From positions 22,097,271-22,161,270 of the forward strand of contig OZ005608.1 in the NCBI GenBank assembly GCA_963930655.1: a stretch of DNA of 64,000 nt. The letters run 5' to 3'. Below the pieces are notes generated by a model, which worked only from the letters and a program-made list of their open reading frames with translations, ran no database searches and was not told where the DNA came from. Position numbers and translations under genes: made by a program. Numbering within the stretch: position 1 is the stretch's first letter; every line of letters starts with the position of its first letter. Source of the DNA: Myrica gale (lineage: Eukaryota; Streptophyta; Magnoliopsida; Fagales; Myricaceae). Positions 28,771 to 40,657 of the stretch are shown one piece after another.

Positions 28771-31700
28771 TTAAATCTGCTCTGAGGGTATGGGTTGGGA
28801 ACTAAGAAGTCTTTCTGCCTCATCATTTGCTTCAGCTTGTAGTCTCCATCTCTGCAAACACAATCAAATGTTTAATCAACAAAATCGTGCATGTGCGTTA
28901 CAACCAAGTCACAAAAGATAGTTCCATGGGGAAGGAATATGCCTCTTCAAGATTTTCTAGCTCCATTATTTGTTGTATCTGTTCAGCAATACTTTCCTAT
29001 AAACAAAAGCAACTGAATCAGAATGACCAAGCTAGGAAAGCTTATGTATGTCAGATCAAGTTGCAGAAGAAATAGATTATAAGGTTGTACTCACAGCATT
29101 GCTTGCCGCTTCAGCAGCAAGAACACCAGAATCTAATTCTACTTCAATTTCAATCATTGAAGAAATCTGACAGATGGATGGAATCACCACAGATCAGCTT
29201 ATGCTTTGGAAAACAGATATTGGAAGATATAATTCATTGGGAGGGAAGGGGTGGGGTTATTGTGCCTGTCGTATAGCAAACATACTCTTGCATAGTTTTC
29301 AATCAATTCGATGCGTCCTCTAAGGGAGTTTTCTACACTTTCTCGCACTCTTTTGACTCTACTTCTTCGAGCACTAAAATACCAAAGATTACTTTCAGAT
29401 AGCGAACTTCCATCAGTGGACACCTCCACTAGCAGTCAATCCAATGTCTGAAAATAATACATACAAATTAAACAAGGAATATTAGTAATGTTAGGAGGGT
29501 TTCACAGATAAGAAGGTTCTCCTACAGCGAAAATTTAGTTCTCCAGTTGGCACAACCGAGCCAACATCCAAACCTGCACAAAAAGAGAACATATTTCTCA
29601 TATGGAACTTTAAGCCAGTTTAGTAGATAATGTATGAAATGATGTAGTTGAATATGATATTTCCACTGAATAGAGTTTGGAATATTAGTAGAAGATGGCA
29701 GGAGCATGATAACGAAATTCTTTTGGTACTTCCAACTACGAATTATTAGACATTGTCCAAAATAATAAAAAATCTATTACGATAAGGTCAGAAGTTTTAT
29801 CCAGATGCACCGCAAAATGTCTACATGATTACAAGTGTTACATGAGAACACTCATGAGTAACTTGTGATGATCCTTAAGTTTCAAGTTCACAAGTATGGA
29901 AAAGTCAAACGTAGAAAACTTGTTTGTGAAAAGTTGAGTTCCACTGGTGTATCTAAAGCATAATACTGAATTTCATATACATAATCTCGAGATATCTCCT
30001 GTATTTTTTGACGCCATTTTAAGACCAAGTTAACGAGCAGTACCACACTGTTAATTTTGATTGCTTAACACAAGGAATCCATAGCCATTAACCTACAGAT
30101 CACTATAAAATGATTGAAAATTTGCATGCAAGCATACCTCTTTTTCAGCAGCTTCTTTTAGGTCCTTGATGCGAGACTGAAGCATGTCATACTGAGATAA
30201 AAGTTGCTGCTTGATAGCGATTGCATCCAGAGTTCTTTGAGGAAGCTGACATCAATGAACAGTATATAAATAAATATGCCATATACCTTCCATGTGAAAA
30301 ATCATAGATGGACAAAAATTAAGATAAAATCTTATCAGAAAGGGAAATAAAAACCCCCATGATATTGGTTACATTCATTGATACCCTAGTTTAGTTAGGA
30401 TCTACCGTCATACATTTGCTTGACAATATGAACAATCTGGAAAGGCTTTACTAGCTAGTTTTGAAATGGTTGACGAAACTATTGCCTACGGTTTGTGATG
30501 GTTGAATCCTATACTTAAACAAACTCACAGATTAAGAGGTAGGCATGTTCAGACAACAATTGAAAAGAACTATGTTTCGTTAGAATTAAAAGTACAGAGT
30601 TCGTATCACAGAGTACCAATGTTACGTCACTGCAAATATCACATTCCTATTTCTTTTATCCACTTCTTTGTAATGTCAAATAGAGAAAAAAAAGGGGAAA
30701 TGAAAGCGGAAATATGCACATTATAGATTATTAGTTCCCTGAAGTGAAAGAGCCAAATGGCAGCCTTCATAGAAAATCGAAATCTCAATGATGACAAGAA
30801 TTTGCCAGGTAAAAGGTCGTACTTGAAGACAGCACAATAGTAGCTTACTTGATTCAGCTGGGGGAAGACGAAAGCATTTAAAGTAGCTCCCACAGCAAGA
30901 GATGCAACTGCAGCAGCTGAAAGGAGCTGGGGCAAGCTGGGGTCAATAATCCCAGAGGCAGCATCACCAGTGGCCAATACAGTAAGAAGTGCAAAAAGAA
31001 TTGATGGATTAGGCAACGATGAGCTTCCTTCTTTCAGTGGAGCTCTTAACAATGGTGATTCCCGACCATTTTTATGGTTGGTCAGGCACATAGGCTCCCC
31101 AGGGTAGACATTGGGAGCTTTTGGACTGAATTTGAAGGGACCTACTTCTCTGTAAACACTCGAGGGAGCTGCTACAGCAACAGTAACTCTTTCTCCTTCC
31201 TGTGCTGGGAGATCAACTGTTTCTGTGGCAAATCTGTGCATGCGTGCCATTCCAGAAGGAGTCTCCAGCTGAAAATTGGAAGCCTAACATTACCAAGTGA
31301 GCCATGGAGGGGGAGAGTCACAGCTAAAGGTGTCATTGATGGGTATGGCATTTTTTCATATGGACTGATAGAGAAGGGCTCAAACAGTATGTCTTTATTT
31401 CACTCACAATCTGTGGCATAATGACTGATTGAAGAAGCTAAGCCAAAAGGAAGAAATTTTTGTGATACACGAACTTATTGCCAATGCAAATAATGGGTAA
31501 GCAATTGAGAGGTGTCTGATAACTCAGGCTTGTATGAGCATATTAGTAAAAAGGAACACATAAATACCAATGCAGAAAGTGGAAAGAATCTGCAGTTGAA
31601 CTTTCTAAACAAGAATATATACCAAGATAGAATGAACAGCAGAAGGAATATTTTGCTTCATTATTTGTAGTAGTCTCAGCCCTCTTTTCCATGCTGGAAC

Positions 31701-33876
31701 ATCCGCGCTGCGTTCGGCAGGAGGATATCCTTAGAAGAAGTGAAATATCCCAGGATCAAGATCATACACAAATATATTAGGTCATAAGTAGCATTCCAAT
31801 GTTCTATATTTAACGCTCAATCACATATTCTAAGAAATCATGCTTCACAAGTCAGTAGGGAGACATTGTCACTTTAAACTGGGAAAGTAACTTATTGAGG
31901 TTGTGAATAGACAGAAGCAAGCTCAAATGTATTACTGGATACTGACGATGCTAACCTCTGGGATACTAGATCAATTTTGTATCTCTTGAATAGATAAACG
32001 GAAGTTATCATAATCACAAACAAAAACAACAGCACCAAGAGAATGCTAAACAAATTGCATAAGTTGTAATCCACAAACAAATCAGATGGAACTAACCTGA
32101 TTTCTTCTGATTCGATACTAACTATGTCACCAGAAATAAGTTCGTTTTGGTAGCGGCACTTTGCACAAGATACAATCTGCATAGAAGTACAATGCAGACA
32201 TCAACTAGTATTGTCCAGTTATCAATTAGATCATTTTAGGTGCACCACATCTATGGCATGAGTAGCATTAGTCTCTGCAAATTATCGAGACTTGGGCATT
32301 TCCAGAAAGGGAGCAGTAAACCAGATCATTATCGAGGCCTTTCTGTCTAGTACCTGAATACCATGCTGAGGTTGTGCAACAGCAACGGCTACCATACAAG
32401 TTGGACATCTCACAACCTTTCCAAAAGGGACCTGCAAAACATCCATAAAATTGTAGACATTGTAAAGTCATTAACATTAAAGTCAGAGAGATGTCCAATT
32501 TACTAAAAGAAGGGGCACGGGCACATCACATTTTGTCGCTGAGATTATAGAAATGGATATACCCAGTGAAATACTAAACATACTAGAGGGAGCAAAAAAG
32601 GAGTAAAATTGGCTTCATACCTCCTCGCCAGGAGATACTCCCACTTGGCAAATATCTTCAATTATCCTAAGAGCATCAGAAACCCTCAATGACGCTGCAA
32701 GACCCTGAACTAATGATGCGTAAACATGTACGTCCGGCCTGGTCCACCTCCATCTCTCAACAAAAGATCCACTTTCACTAGTACCTGCCCGTGTATAAGT
32801 TATCAACAACGTAAATGCCGATAGAACATGCAAGAAAAGTTGAGATATGAGATGAGAAAACCCGAACATGAAATTTAGAACTGAAAATTCTAACAGCTTT
32901 GAACTGATAAAACTCAACATGAAATTTTTTTTATTGGAAGTTGCAATCATTGTAATCACATCTAGACTACCATAATCCCGCAGTTTAGACTGGCTCCAAG
33001 TCACCAAGAACAGCGAAGTTGCGGCTCCCAATTACTTGGGATACTACATAATGTAACATGCTCTGTTTCTTAGATTATTCATTAAGTGCTTATATTCACG
33101 CTTGAGCTTTTGCAACAACTGGTAACCATGAGTTAACAGGAAAGAAGTCCATTTGACTTTTCCGCTCATTAAGGTTTTTCTTTCTATAAGGTCGGACATT
33201 TTCAACAACCGGTAATTCGTCAATGTTAACCCATGGCTAAAGCATCAAACAAATACCATCGGCAACAAACAATCCGGCCCGGCTAAAAGATACAAAAGCA
33301 ATCAACTAGCACTCTGGCAGAACATCACAAGTTTCTATCCGCTTGCTGAAATTTGGCAATTCAAGTAACAGCCAGACCTTTGGTTAAAGGAATAAAAGGT
33401 CATATCTTTAGCACATGCTGTGCCAGGCCTACATGAACCTCGAATATATACCTTGGTCGAAGCTCGCACGCATCGCGTAGAAAACCGATAAAGCCAACTC
33501 CGCATTGTTCCGCTCAAGCGCGGCTGTTAAAATCAAGCAACAATCACCAACTCCCACAACACCTCCACTCCTCCCTGTCTTCTCACTGATCATCTCCAGC
33601 GCTTCATTGCCATCCTTAGCACTAGAAACCTTAGCAAGCAACTCTTCGTCCAACAGCTGCGAAACAACTGAGTTCTCAACTACCCCATTTTTGCTCTCAC
33701 TCAGAGAGGCTCTACTCTTGAGGGTCTTAGATAAGGAAGTGGTGGTGCATAGTACGAGAGGCAAGAGAGAACCGCTGTTGTTCGTGGGAAAGGTGTCGGA
33801 TAGTTTGGGGAGGGCCGAGGGGAGGGGAGGTGTGAGAGAAGAGAGAGATCCAAGGGAAGCCCAAGTTCAGAGTCAT
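28771..33876 (-). CDS. Plant protein with PPR-like region, zinc ribbon, membrane and coiled-coil parts; frame interrupted
   Basis: Function not known to me. Exons: 33452 to about 33876, 32621-32784, 32354-32431, 32097-32176, 31623-31707, 30849-31268, 30138-30245, 29506-29573, 29286-29373, 29095-29166, 28943-28996 and 28771-28851. In order they show a PPR-like segment (DVHVYASLVQGLAASLRVSD), a CPTC...CAKC zinc ribbon across exons 3-4, a hydrophobic stretch (SILFALLTVLATGDAASGII, then AAAVASLAVGATLNAFVF), a coiled coil (LLSQYDMLQSRIKDLKEAAE) and a C-terminal coil ending SSQPIPSEQI. Two defects show. The ATG at 33874-33876 is in a different frame from the conserved exon 1 reading. TAA at 29535-29537 interrupts exon 8 in VWMLARLCQLEN*IFAVGEP, where relatives, as I recall, have Lys. 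The last intron has a GC donor. This may be a recent pseudogene or sequence error. A plastid location is a guess. Confidence 0.7.
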
Positions 33877-34157
33877 CCTGGGGATTTGATTGAGCCAAAG
33901 AGCTTAGATTGGTAGTCGCGTCTTTGTTTCGACGGTTCGAACGCTTTGGGTATGTAACGTGTTCTTGGTTTGGTTTGGTTTTGGCGGATAAAAGATGACG
34001 AACGAGAGGTTGTCAGGCCTCGTGGAGATGGGAAGTCTGGGTTTGGTGCATTTCGACGTGTGGTATGGAAATGGGGAGAGTTTTGAGTCTAATAACGTCT
34101 ATGTTCTGAATGTGAAGATCAAACAAAAATAGAGGAAAAAAGAGGGAGAGAAAAGCG

Positions 34158-34230
34158 TGGAGGTGCGGGGAATCGAACCCCGTGCCTCTCGCATGCGAAG
34201 CGAGCGCTCTACCATATGAGCTACACCCCC
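34158..34230 (-). tRNA. tRNA-Ala (CGC)
   Basis: The minus strand folds as a full cloverleaf of 73 bases. Acceptor GGGGGTG pairs with CACCTCC, with one G-U. The D-arm is GCTC...GAGC, the anticodon loop TTCGCAT gives CGC, and the T-arm is CGGGG TTCGATT CCCCG. The discriminator base is A and there is no intron. The A-box TAGCTCATATGG and B-box GGTTCGATTCC are intact, so it is probably transcribed. CGC decodes GCG (alanine). Confidence 0.95.
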
Positions 34231-35347
34231 ATGGTACGACAAATGACTTAATTTTTTTATTTAGTTAACAAAAATTGATTAAGTAATTTTTTTTTCTTGG
34301 TTTTAAGAAATTTGTTTTGCTTCCATCATTTCCACCCAGTAGGGATCGACCAAACGACGCAGGGCGGTCAAATCTTATAGGCCAATTCAAAGGACCATCG
34401 AACAAGTATTACTAATTCCTTCAGGCTTCATGTTTATTCCAATTTTTTTTCCTGAACCCCACTCACTGTTATAGCAAAAAATCCGAAGTCAGATCTTTGT
34501 CAACGTCGTCTCATGTTGGTTTCACTCGGTTGGTATGGAGCTGGCTCATGAGCATGACCTCCAAAAAGGTGGAAGGGGGTGCCATGAAGTTAGCAAATTG
34601 TCCTTAAAGTTACCATATGAGGTGCTTTCTTGCCATCATTAATGTCAAGGTCATCGTTCTGGAAGAAAGGTAACAAAAGAAGATTCATTACTTGAAGTTC
34701 AGGCTGGCGCCTAGAATGTCTAGGAACTGCACGCTATTTTGGTCCATGTTAAAAGCATATCGATATCTTTCCCCTTAACTACACATGATCTTCATGAAGT
34801 AGCCAGGCCTTCTGTGCGCTGTAATGCTGTAGAGCCTTAACAACCATGGCTTAATTTAACAAGAGATATCAATGCTGGAACATGTGCAACGCATTTATGT
34901 TTGTAAGGAATGAGGACGAAGATGAAGATGCAGAATTTTCACTCTAAAAAAAATCCTGAGCTACGGCCAACCCAGTGTTCAGAAGGCAAATTATTGTACA
35001 AGAGGTACAAACTTGGTGGCTGAAATCAAGAACAGGAAAGGGCAACGAAATCTATCAAAGGATCACTGCAAACAAACTGTAAGAAAGTGCTATACATTGT
35101 CAAAGCAAAGAAAAAGGACTAAAAATGGTAATGGTTGATAGTCAAGATGTTGAAGAACTTATCAAAAAAAAAAAAAGATGTTGAAGAAGACGACAGTACA
35201 AGAACTTGAACAAGTGAAGGGCCCTAGATTCTGCATTTGGGCACTCTCAGCTTATTCCAACTTGCATCAACTCGTTACGCAGGAGGATCAGAGTAGAGAT
35301 GACCACAGTAACTTCTCTTTCCGTTCTAGCAGGCACACTAGTCTGAA
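34231..35347. other. Gene-free DNA, including the UIEF 3' flank
   Basis: No open frame or RNA gene recognised. The last 200-300 bases are probably the 3' untranslated region of the next minus-strand gene. Confidence 0.5.
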
Positions 35348-38300
35348 TTAGTTGCCCACTCGGCCTCTTGCCCAAGGCGGTCTTCGCACACGACCACTGT
35401 TATTTTGTGTAGCATTCTTCTGGCTTGACAAGATCTTGATCCTTTGCTCCTTCATGTTTGCAAAACGCGAGTCCAGTGTCTGAGACCTCTGCTTGGGCAC
35501 TGCATTCCCCTGCTGCTGCTGCAGCTGCGACTGCACACACCATATGAAATCCTGTCAACATTATTGACTTTGCTTGTCTAGACTGGCAGCTAGATTAATA
35601 GCCATTATACAGTCCGGTGACTAAATCACGCATTGTTTGACCTTGAATCCATGCCTTGAGGCAAATTACATAAATCCAACAGTCTTTAGTCAAGTAGAAC
35701 TACATCCACTACCTAGTCTTCTTGACAGAACTCCATGCATCAAACCAAGTAACAGAACGCTCTCTTGCCGTTGATCAGAGAAGCTTAGGGATAGGTAGCA
35801 GTGGAATCAAGGGTGGTTTGGCCCCCGACCGCCACCCCCACCACCAATTTTGGCCACCTCCCCCGCCCCCGCCAAGAGTGAAAACCGCTCCCTTGGCGGG
35901 GTGGCTTTATGGTGGCTGTTAGCGGTAGAGAGAGAGAGAGAGAGTTGCAGAGATGAGGGAGTCGGTTAGAGAGTTGCAGGACTGAGGGAATCGAACCCAA
36001 CCCCCTCCCAAAAACGAAGCATGTTCTCTTAAAACGAAACAACTTTGTTTTGGGGGAGGGGGGGGGGGCCCTAATTTCTCCCCTTTCCCCACAGGTTCCC
36101 CCTCCCTCATTTATCTGAGACCCCCTTCAGCCTTCCCCAGTGCCCCCTGGGCTTTTCTTTTTCTTTTTCTTTTTTTCAGACTGCCACTGCCAAAACCACT
36201 GGCCCCAAGGCGGAAAGGGGAAAACTGGTCCCGCTACTGCCGTGAGGGCGGTGACTGGGAGAAGCTATTCCTTTGGCCATGCAACCCACAGAAGCCTTGC
36301 ACTAACAACCATTGTTGTTGGTAATAGTAAGTTAACAATAATTTTTCATACAGGTAATCTTTTGCTCTCACTGCCAACCTTCTCTCCAGTCTTTAACCTA
36401 GTTCAAAAAGAAAATATCTGTGGACCGTTGAAGAAAATCTTTCTCATTCTCTCCTCGCCAAACAGTTGAAACAAAGAGAACTCTGAAGTCTTGTCTTCTT
36501 CTCCTCTTTTATTCAGTGATAAACCGAACACAGTGGAATTATTAATATTTTATAATAACAAGCTTTCAGATCCTACTACATCATGCCAAATAAAACACTT
36601 TCAAGGAGAGGACTTCCACATGGATATGTTAAAAAAATACCTTCCCAGATGAGCCCCCATTTGCAGCCCTCCTCTGGACTGGCGGAGCACCACTCCTGCA
36701 CCCAGAAATAGAGAAAATGATTGCAGAACTTAAACAGGAAACACCATAGAGAGCCGAGTCCAACGGAAATGGGTAGAACTCAAAATACACTGTACCAAAA
36801 GGGACTAATAATTATGCCCCCATCAGATTCACAATCACTTGGTGGAGAGTCAAGTCACTTACCATCATAGATTCTATTTATATCCAACTAACAGAATGTT
36901 AAGACAAACCATTTAAGGAAAAAAGGTCACTTCAAGAAAGTGAGATCAGCACACTCCAGAATGATTCCTTTATATTTCTGCAAAAGCTCTTTCCAATCAC
37001 AAAGCATGATGTAGAGTTCAGACCTCACACCCTGGTCGAGCAGAAGCAAAAGGAAAAATAACCACAAGACAACAGAACTGGGAAAAATCCAAGGGCCCAT
37101 GCTGTATTTAGTTCAATAACCAGGAACTTTGCCAAGGAAACTTCCAAGTTGAGTCTTGACAACTATCCAATCGCATGATGCACAGAACTGATGCAAACTT
37201 AACTTCAGCAGATGATGAGTATCCAATTCCCACAACTAGTAAAACTAGGTGTAAACCGGACAACCTTGCCAACAAAGGTGCAAACCACTGAAGGAACTTG
37301 AAAATAAATAACAGGAGCAAACTCTATGATCGTTGACATCCAGCTATCCCAAACTCCCAATTTGATTATCTCAAGTGAAAATACTTATTCTACAAAACAA
37401 CCCGCAGTTGATCAAGAACTATTCATTTTAGTTCCACCCAATTGCAGACTGACAACAACCCCATTACCCAGGTACCGCGGAAGAAAGAGCAAGAAGATAG
37501 ACTAGAAAAAGCACTCAAGTCCCAAAAGGCATAAATCTCCCCAGTATGATCCTAAGACCGAAGGATGTCCATCCCACATCATTATCTTTCCATTCAAATA
37601 AATTATCAATGTTTACAGAAGCCATCAATGCTTCAAGGATGGATCAGAGAGAATTGGATGGACAAGCGCTATATATCACATCTCAAGAATGAATGATCTG
37701 ACAGATCAAGAAAAAGCAACGGATCTCAGCATAGGCATACGGAAAATAATCATACATCTGATGATACAACTGTAACCTCCAAATAGACTCACAGCAACAC
37801 AGAGACTGCTGCATTCACTAGAGTAACTAGGAAACATCCAGTTGACCCCGCAAATCATCTAAAGTTTTCTTATCAAGCACTGGGCCACTTAATAAGCAGA
37901 ATGTCTTTGTCCAGTGAGAATGTGATAGCTCTTTTTGCCTAACAGTTGCAAGGACTTCCACATTTTCATCAAGAAATAAACCACTTAACAAGCATGATGT
38001 CATCTTGTCCGGTACACTTGATGGCTATCCTTGCGTAACACCATTGAACAAACCTCCACATATCACACGATTTCACATTTGCATTAACCCATCATCTTTC
38101 GGTCATATCTCTGTTTATCACTTGTACTCCACTACTTCAACAGCTGACCCAAATAACTAAACTCCAATGGCCAAACCCCCAATCAAATTAGACATGCACT
38201 GCTCAACCTACATTGCACTTCCACACACCACATAAACCACAGTTATGATGCAGGCTCTGGATGGCAATAAGGAAACAATCAACACTTGGAAATATTCCCA

Positions 38301-39130
38301 AATTGGCTGATTCCCGTAGAAAACAAATCATATGCAGGGATTCCACTACATTATGTGATTTGATAAACATTACTGTGAAGCACGGTAGATGTGATCAACA
38401 CTATAAAAGAACCATGGTTTACCTGCAATGGTTAAACAATAAAATAATGCCATTAGATGGTAAGAAGTGGTTAACACCAGAATTGAAGTTCAAGCCTTAT
38501 CAGCGATCTGTTCAGAATTAATACTAGCAATACTGGAAACTAAATACAACTGTGGATTAAAATATACCTTGATTTGTTCCAATTAGACTCCCTGTTACGA
38601 TTGAAAGCTCTGTTACGAATTGGAGCAGTTGCAGCCTTTCGTGCAACCTCAGTTGCCATGGGAAATTGGTTGCCCTGGAAATTTGATCTTCTCTGAGCTA
38701 AGACCCCCTGGTTACCATATTTGCATCGGGCAAGGAAACATGAGATCAAAGGCATCACACCTAAACAGAACAAAGTATACAATTTAGCAGCAAGATTGCA
38801 TACCTGTCTAAGTGAGGATCTTGTGTCCATAAAACGTTTCACCTTCATAGATTTGTCTTGAGTAAAAGTATTCGAAGAGTTCTGACTTTTGTTCTGCATG
38901 GACGTAGCATTCGAATATAAGTTAGCAATCCAGGACATATAACTTCAACAATATATGATATCAAGAGTGGTAATCACACTTTCAGAAAACAAGCATCTTA
39001 CCGGAACTCTTTGCTGCTTCCTAGGCTTACTTTTGGGATGTTTAGACATTTTGATTATGTCTTCTAATGCCATGTCAACTTTCTTCGCTGTAAGAGCAAT
39101 TGCCTCATTTGTACGAGGTTTAGCTTCCAT
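35348..39130 (-). CDS. UAP56-interacting export factor (UIEF1/2-like)
   Basis: Small nuclear adaptor that binds the RNA helicase UAP56 for mRNA export. Coding exons: 39002-39130, 38804-38893, 38568-38707, 36641-36695 and 35348-35530, giving 198 residues. The ATG directly follows an acceptor (CAG|ATG), so an upstream non-coding exon is expected at about 39830-39970. Residues 16-27 (KKVDMALEDIIK) match the UAP56-binding motif. The middle is basic and Arg/Asn-rich (APIRNRAFNRNRESNWNKSR). The C-terminus has a Q-run and the conserved SRFANMKEQRIKIL, then RRPPWARGRVGN. Such basic, disordered composition is typical of RNA-binding export adaptors. Introns of 1.9 and 1.1 kb lie before exons 4 and 5; the latter holds GC-rich repeat-like DNA. 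Naming relies on motif and neighbours. Confidence 0.85.
35790..36300. repeat. GC-rich repeat-like block in the last UIEF intron
   Basis: C-rich (GCCACCCCCACCACC), GA-rich, G-run and T-run tracts are packed into 500 bp, unlike the AT-rich introns around them. GGGAATCGAACCCAACCC resembles a tRNA T-arm. Probably inserted repeat DNA; ends not resolved. Confidence 0.35.
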
Positions 39131-39990
39131 CTGACAGGAACTATGTAAGTCAGTCGTGGATGACAAGATCACAAACCAAAATAATCCAGCAATTGAGACA
39201 TCTTAACAAATATAAACAATTAGTTTATAAAGAAACCCAACGGCAGCAACAGATCACTCATATCTGGTCGAGGAAAAAAATACTATTCCTCTTTCATCAC
39301 ATTCAAAAACTATAAATTATCTTTAAAAGATATTTAACCGTGAACGTATATTTGGATAAACTTTCTTTAACTGAATTATAAAATTAAGCAGATTTGCCGA
39401 CTATCTCATCTACAATATGATTAACAGTAAACCAAAAATGCGTACCATAACCCCCCTCCCCTCCCCAAAGAAACAAAAAAAGGACAAAAAAAGAGGGAAG
39501 AAGGATAGCATGAACAAAGCAAGATTCTGGAATCTCAATAGTCTTTGCCGCTGCCTGCAAGCTAGAGCACCAAAAACTCTACTGCAACCGAAACTAATAC
39601 AATAGCTTAGACATGCATTTCAACCGAATATACTAAGCAAAAGGAAATGAACGGGACCATCAAAATTAAAACACTATCATGTTGGTCCCCAGTCTTCTCA
39701 CCCAGCAAAAGATAATTTACAAATAAATTATGCAAGGGAAGAATTAAGCGGAAACATAGAAAACCAATTAATAAACACAAGATTAGGACAACAATCTTGA
39801 AGACAAAGAATTAGAGGGAGAAACACACCGAATTAGAGAGAAAAAACTCGAAGAAAACAGCGATCGACAAAATTACGGAACGGAGAAGTGAGCGGGTTTT
39901 AGGGGAAGGGTTTCGAGAATATGCCTTCGTAAACTCGGAAAACAAGTTCGTAGATTCGCCCAGACAGAGACCTACTTCTCCAAGATGCTG

Positions 39991-40002
39991 CTGCTTATAT
40001 TT
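39991..40002 (-). promoter_or_regulatory. Probable TATA box of the UIEF gene
   Basis: CCTAAATATAAG on the minus strand lies just upstream of the inferred non-coding first exon. Confidence 0.4.
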
Positions 40003-40009
40003 AGGGCAA

Positions 40010-40657
40010 GCGGTGTGTATAATGTCGAGTGAAACGTTGGTCGGATTTCAATAGCGAGTGTATAAAGTGCCAATAATTAACCGTCTATTATAAGGTTTCG
40101 AGTCCGCTTAGCGGCTTACTGGAGATACCGCGGATAACGCGTAAGCCTCACGCGGATTTTTGAGGCAGAGCCGCAGAGGGAGGGATCGGAACGACACAGC
40201 AGCAAAAGCTGTTGTACGTAAGAATTGCATAAATGCGACCCGTCGTTTATTAGTCAAGCTCATTTGCTCTTTCTGATCCCTAAAAACCATACAAAATTTC
40301 AGTGCATTTTTTACATCACTTATTTTCCGACAGTTGGACGCGGAAAAAGGGTCGGTGTTCAGACATCGGAGTCGTAGGAGGTGATGACAACACAGATGTT
40401 GCATCAATGCTGCATATGACGTGCATATGAAAGCAAAAGATAAAACTACGTTACTTGATAAGTCCAATGAAAAGAGGTAATAATTATTGCTCAAATTCCG
40501 ATCTGCCAATTGTTTTCGTAGCAAATCAACAATAGCACTCACCTTACCGAGTTCACATTATTATTATTATTATTATTATTCTAACAATTATGATTTTATG
40601 CTTGAACTCCCACTCTCCAATCGGCACCTAGCTCCCTCGAAAAAGCAAAAATCAGCA
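40010..40657. other. Gene-free spacer between UIEF and NDPK
   Basis: Holds the UIEF upstream region and the NDPK 3' flank. An (ATT)n microsatellite of about eight units lies at 40557-40581. No gene seen. Confidence 0.6.

Noticed and set aside
30639-31250. 203-codon reading as a separate protein
   Set aside because: Its first part is exon 6 of the zinc-ribbon gene; the remainder is intron read-through past the GTAAGC donor.
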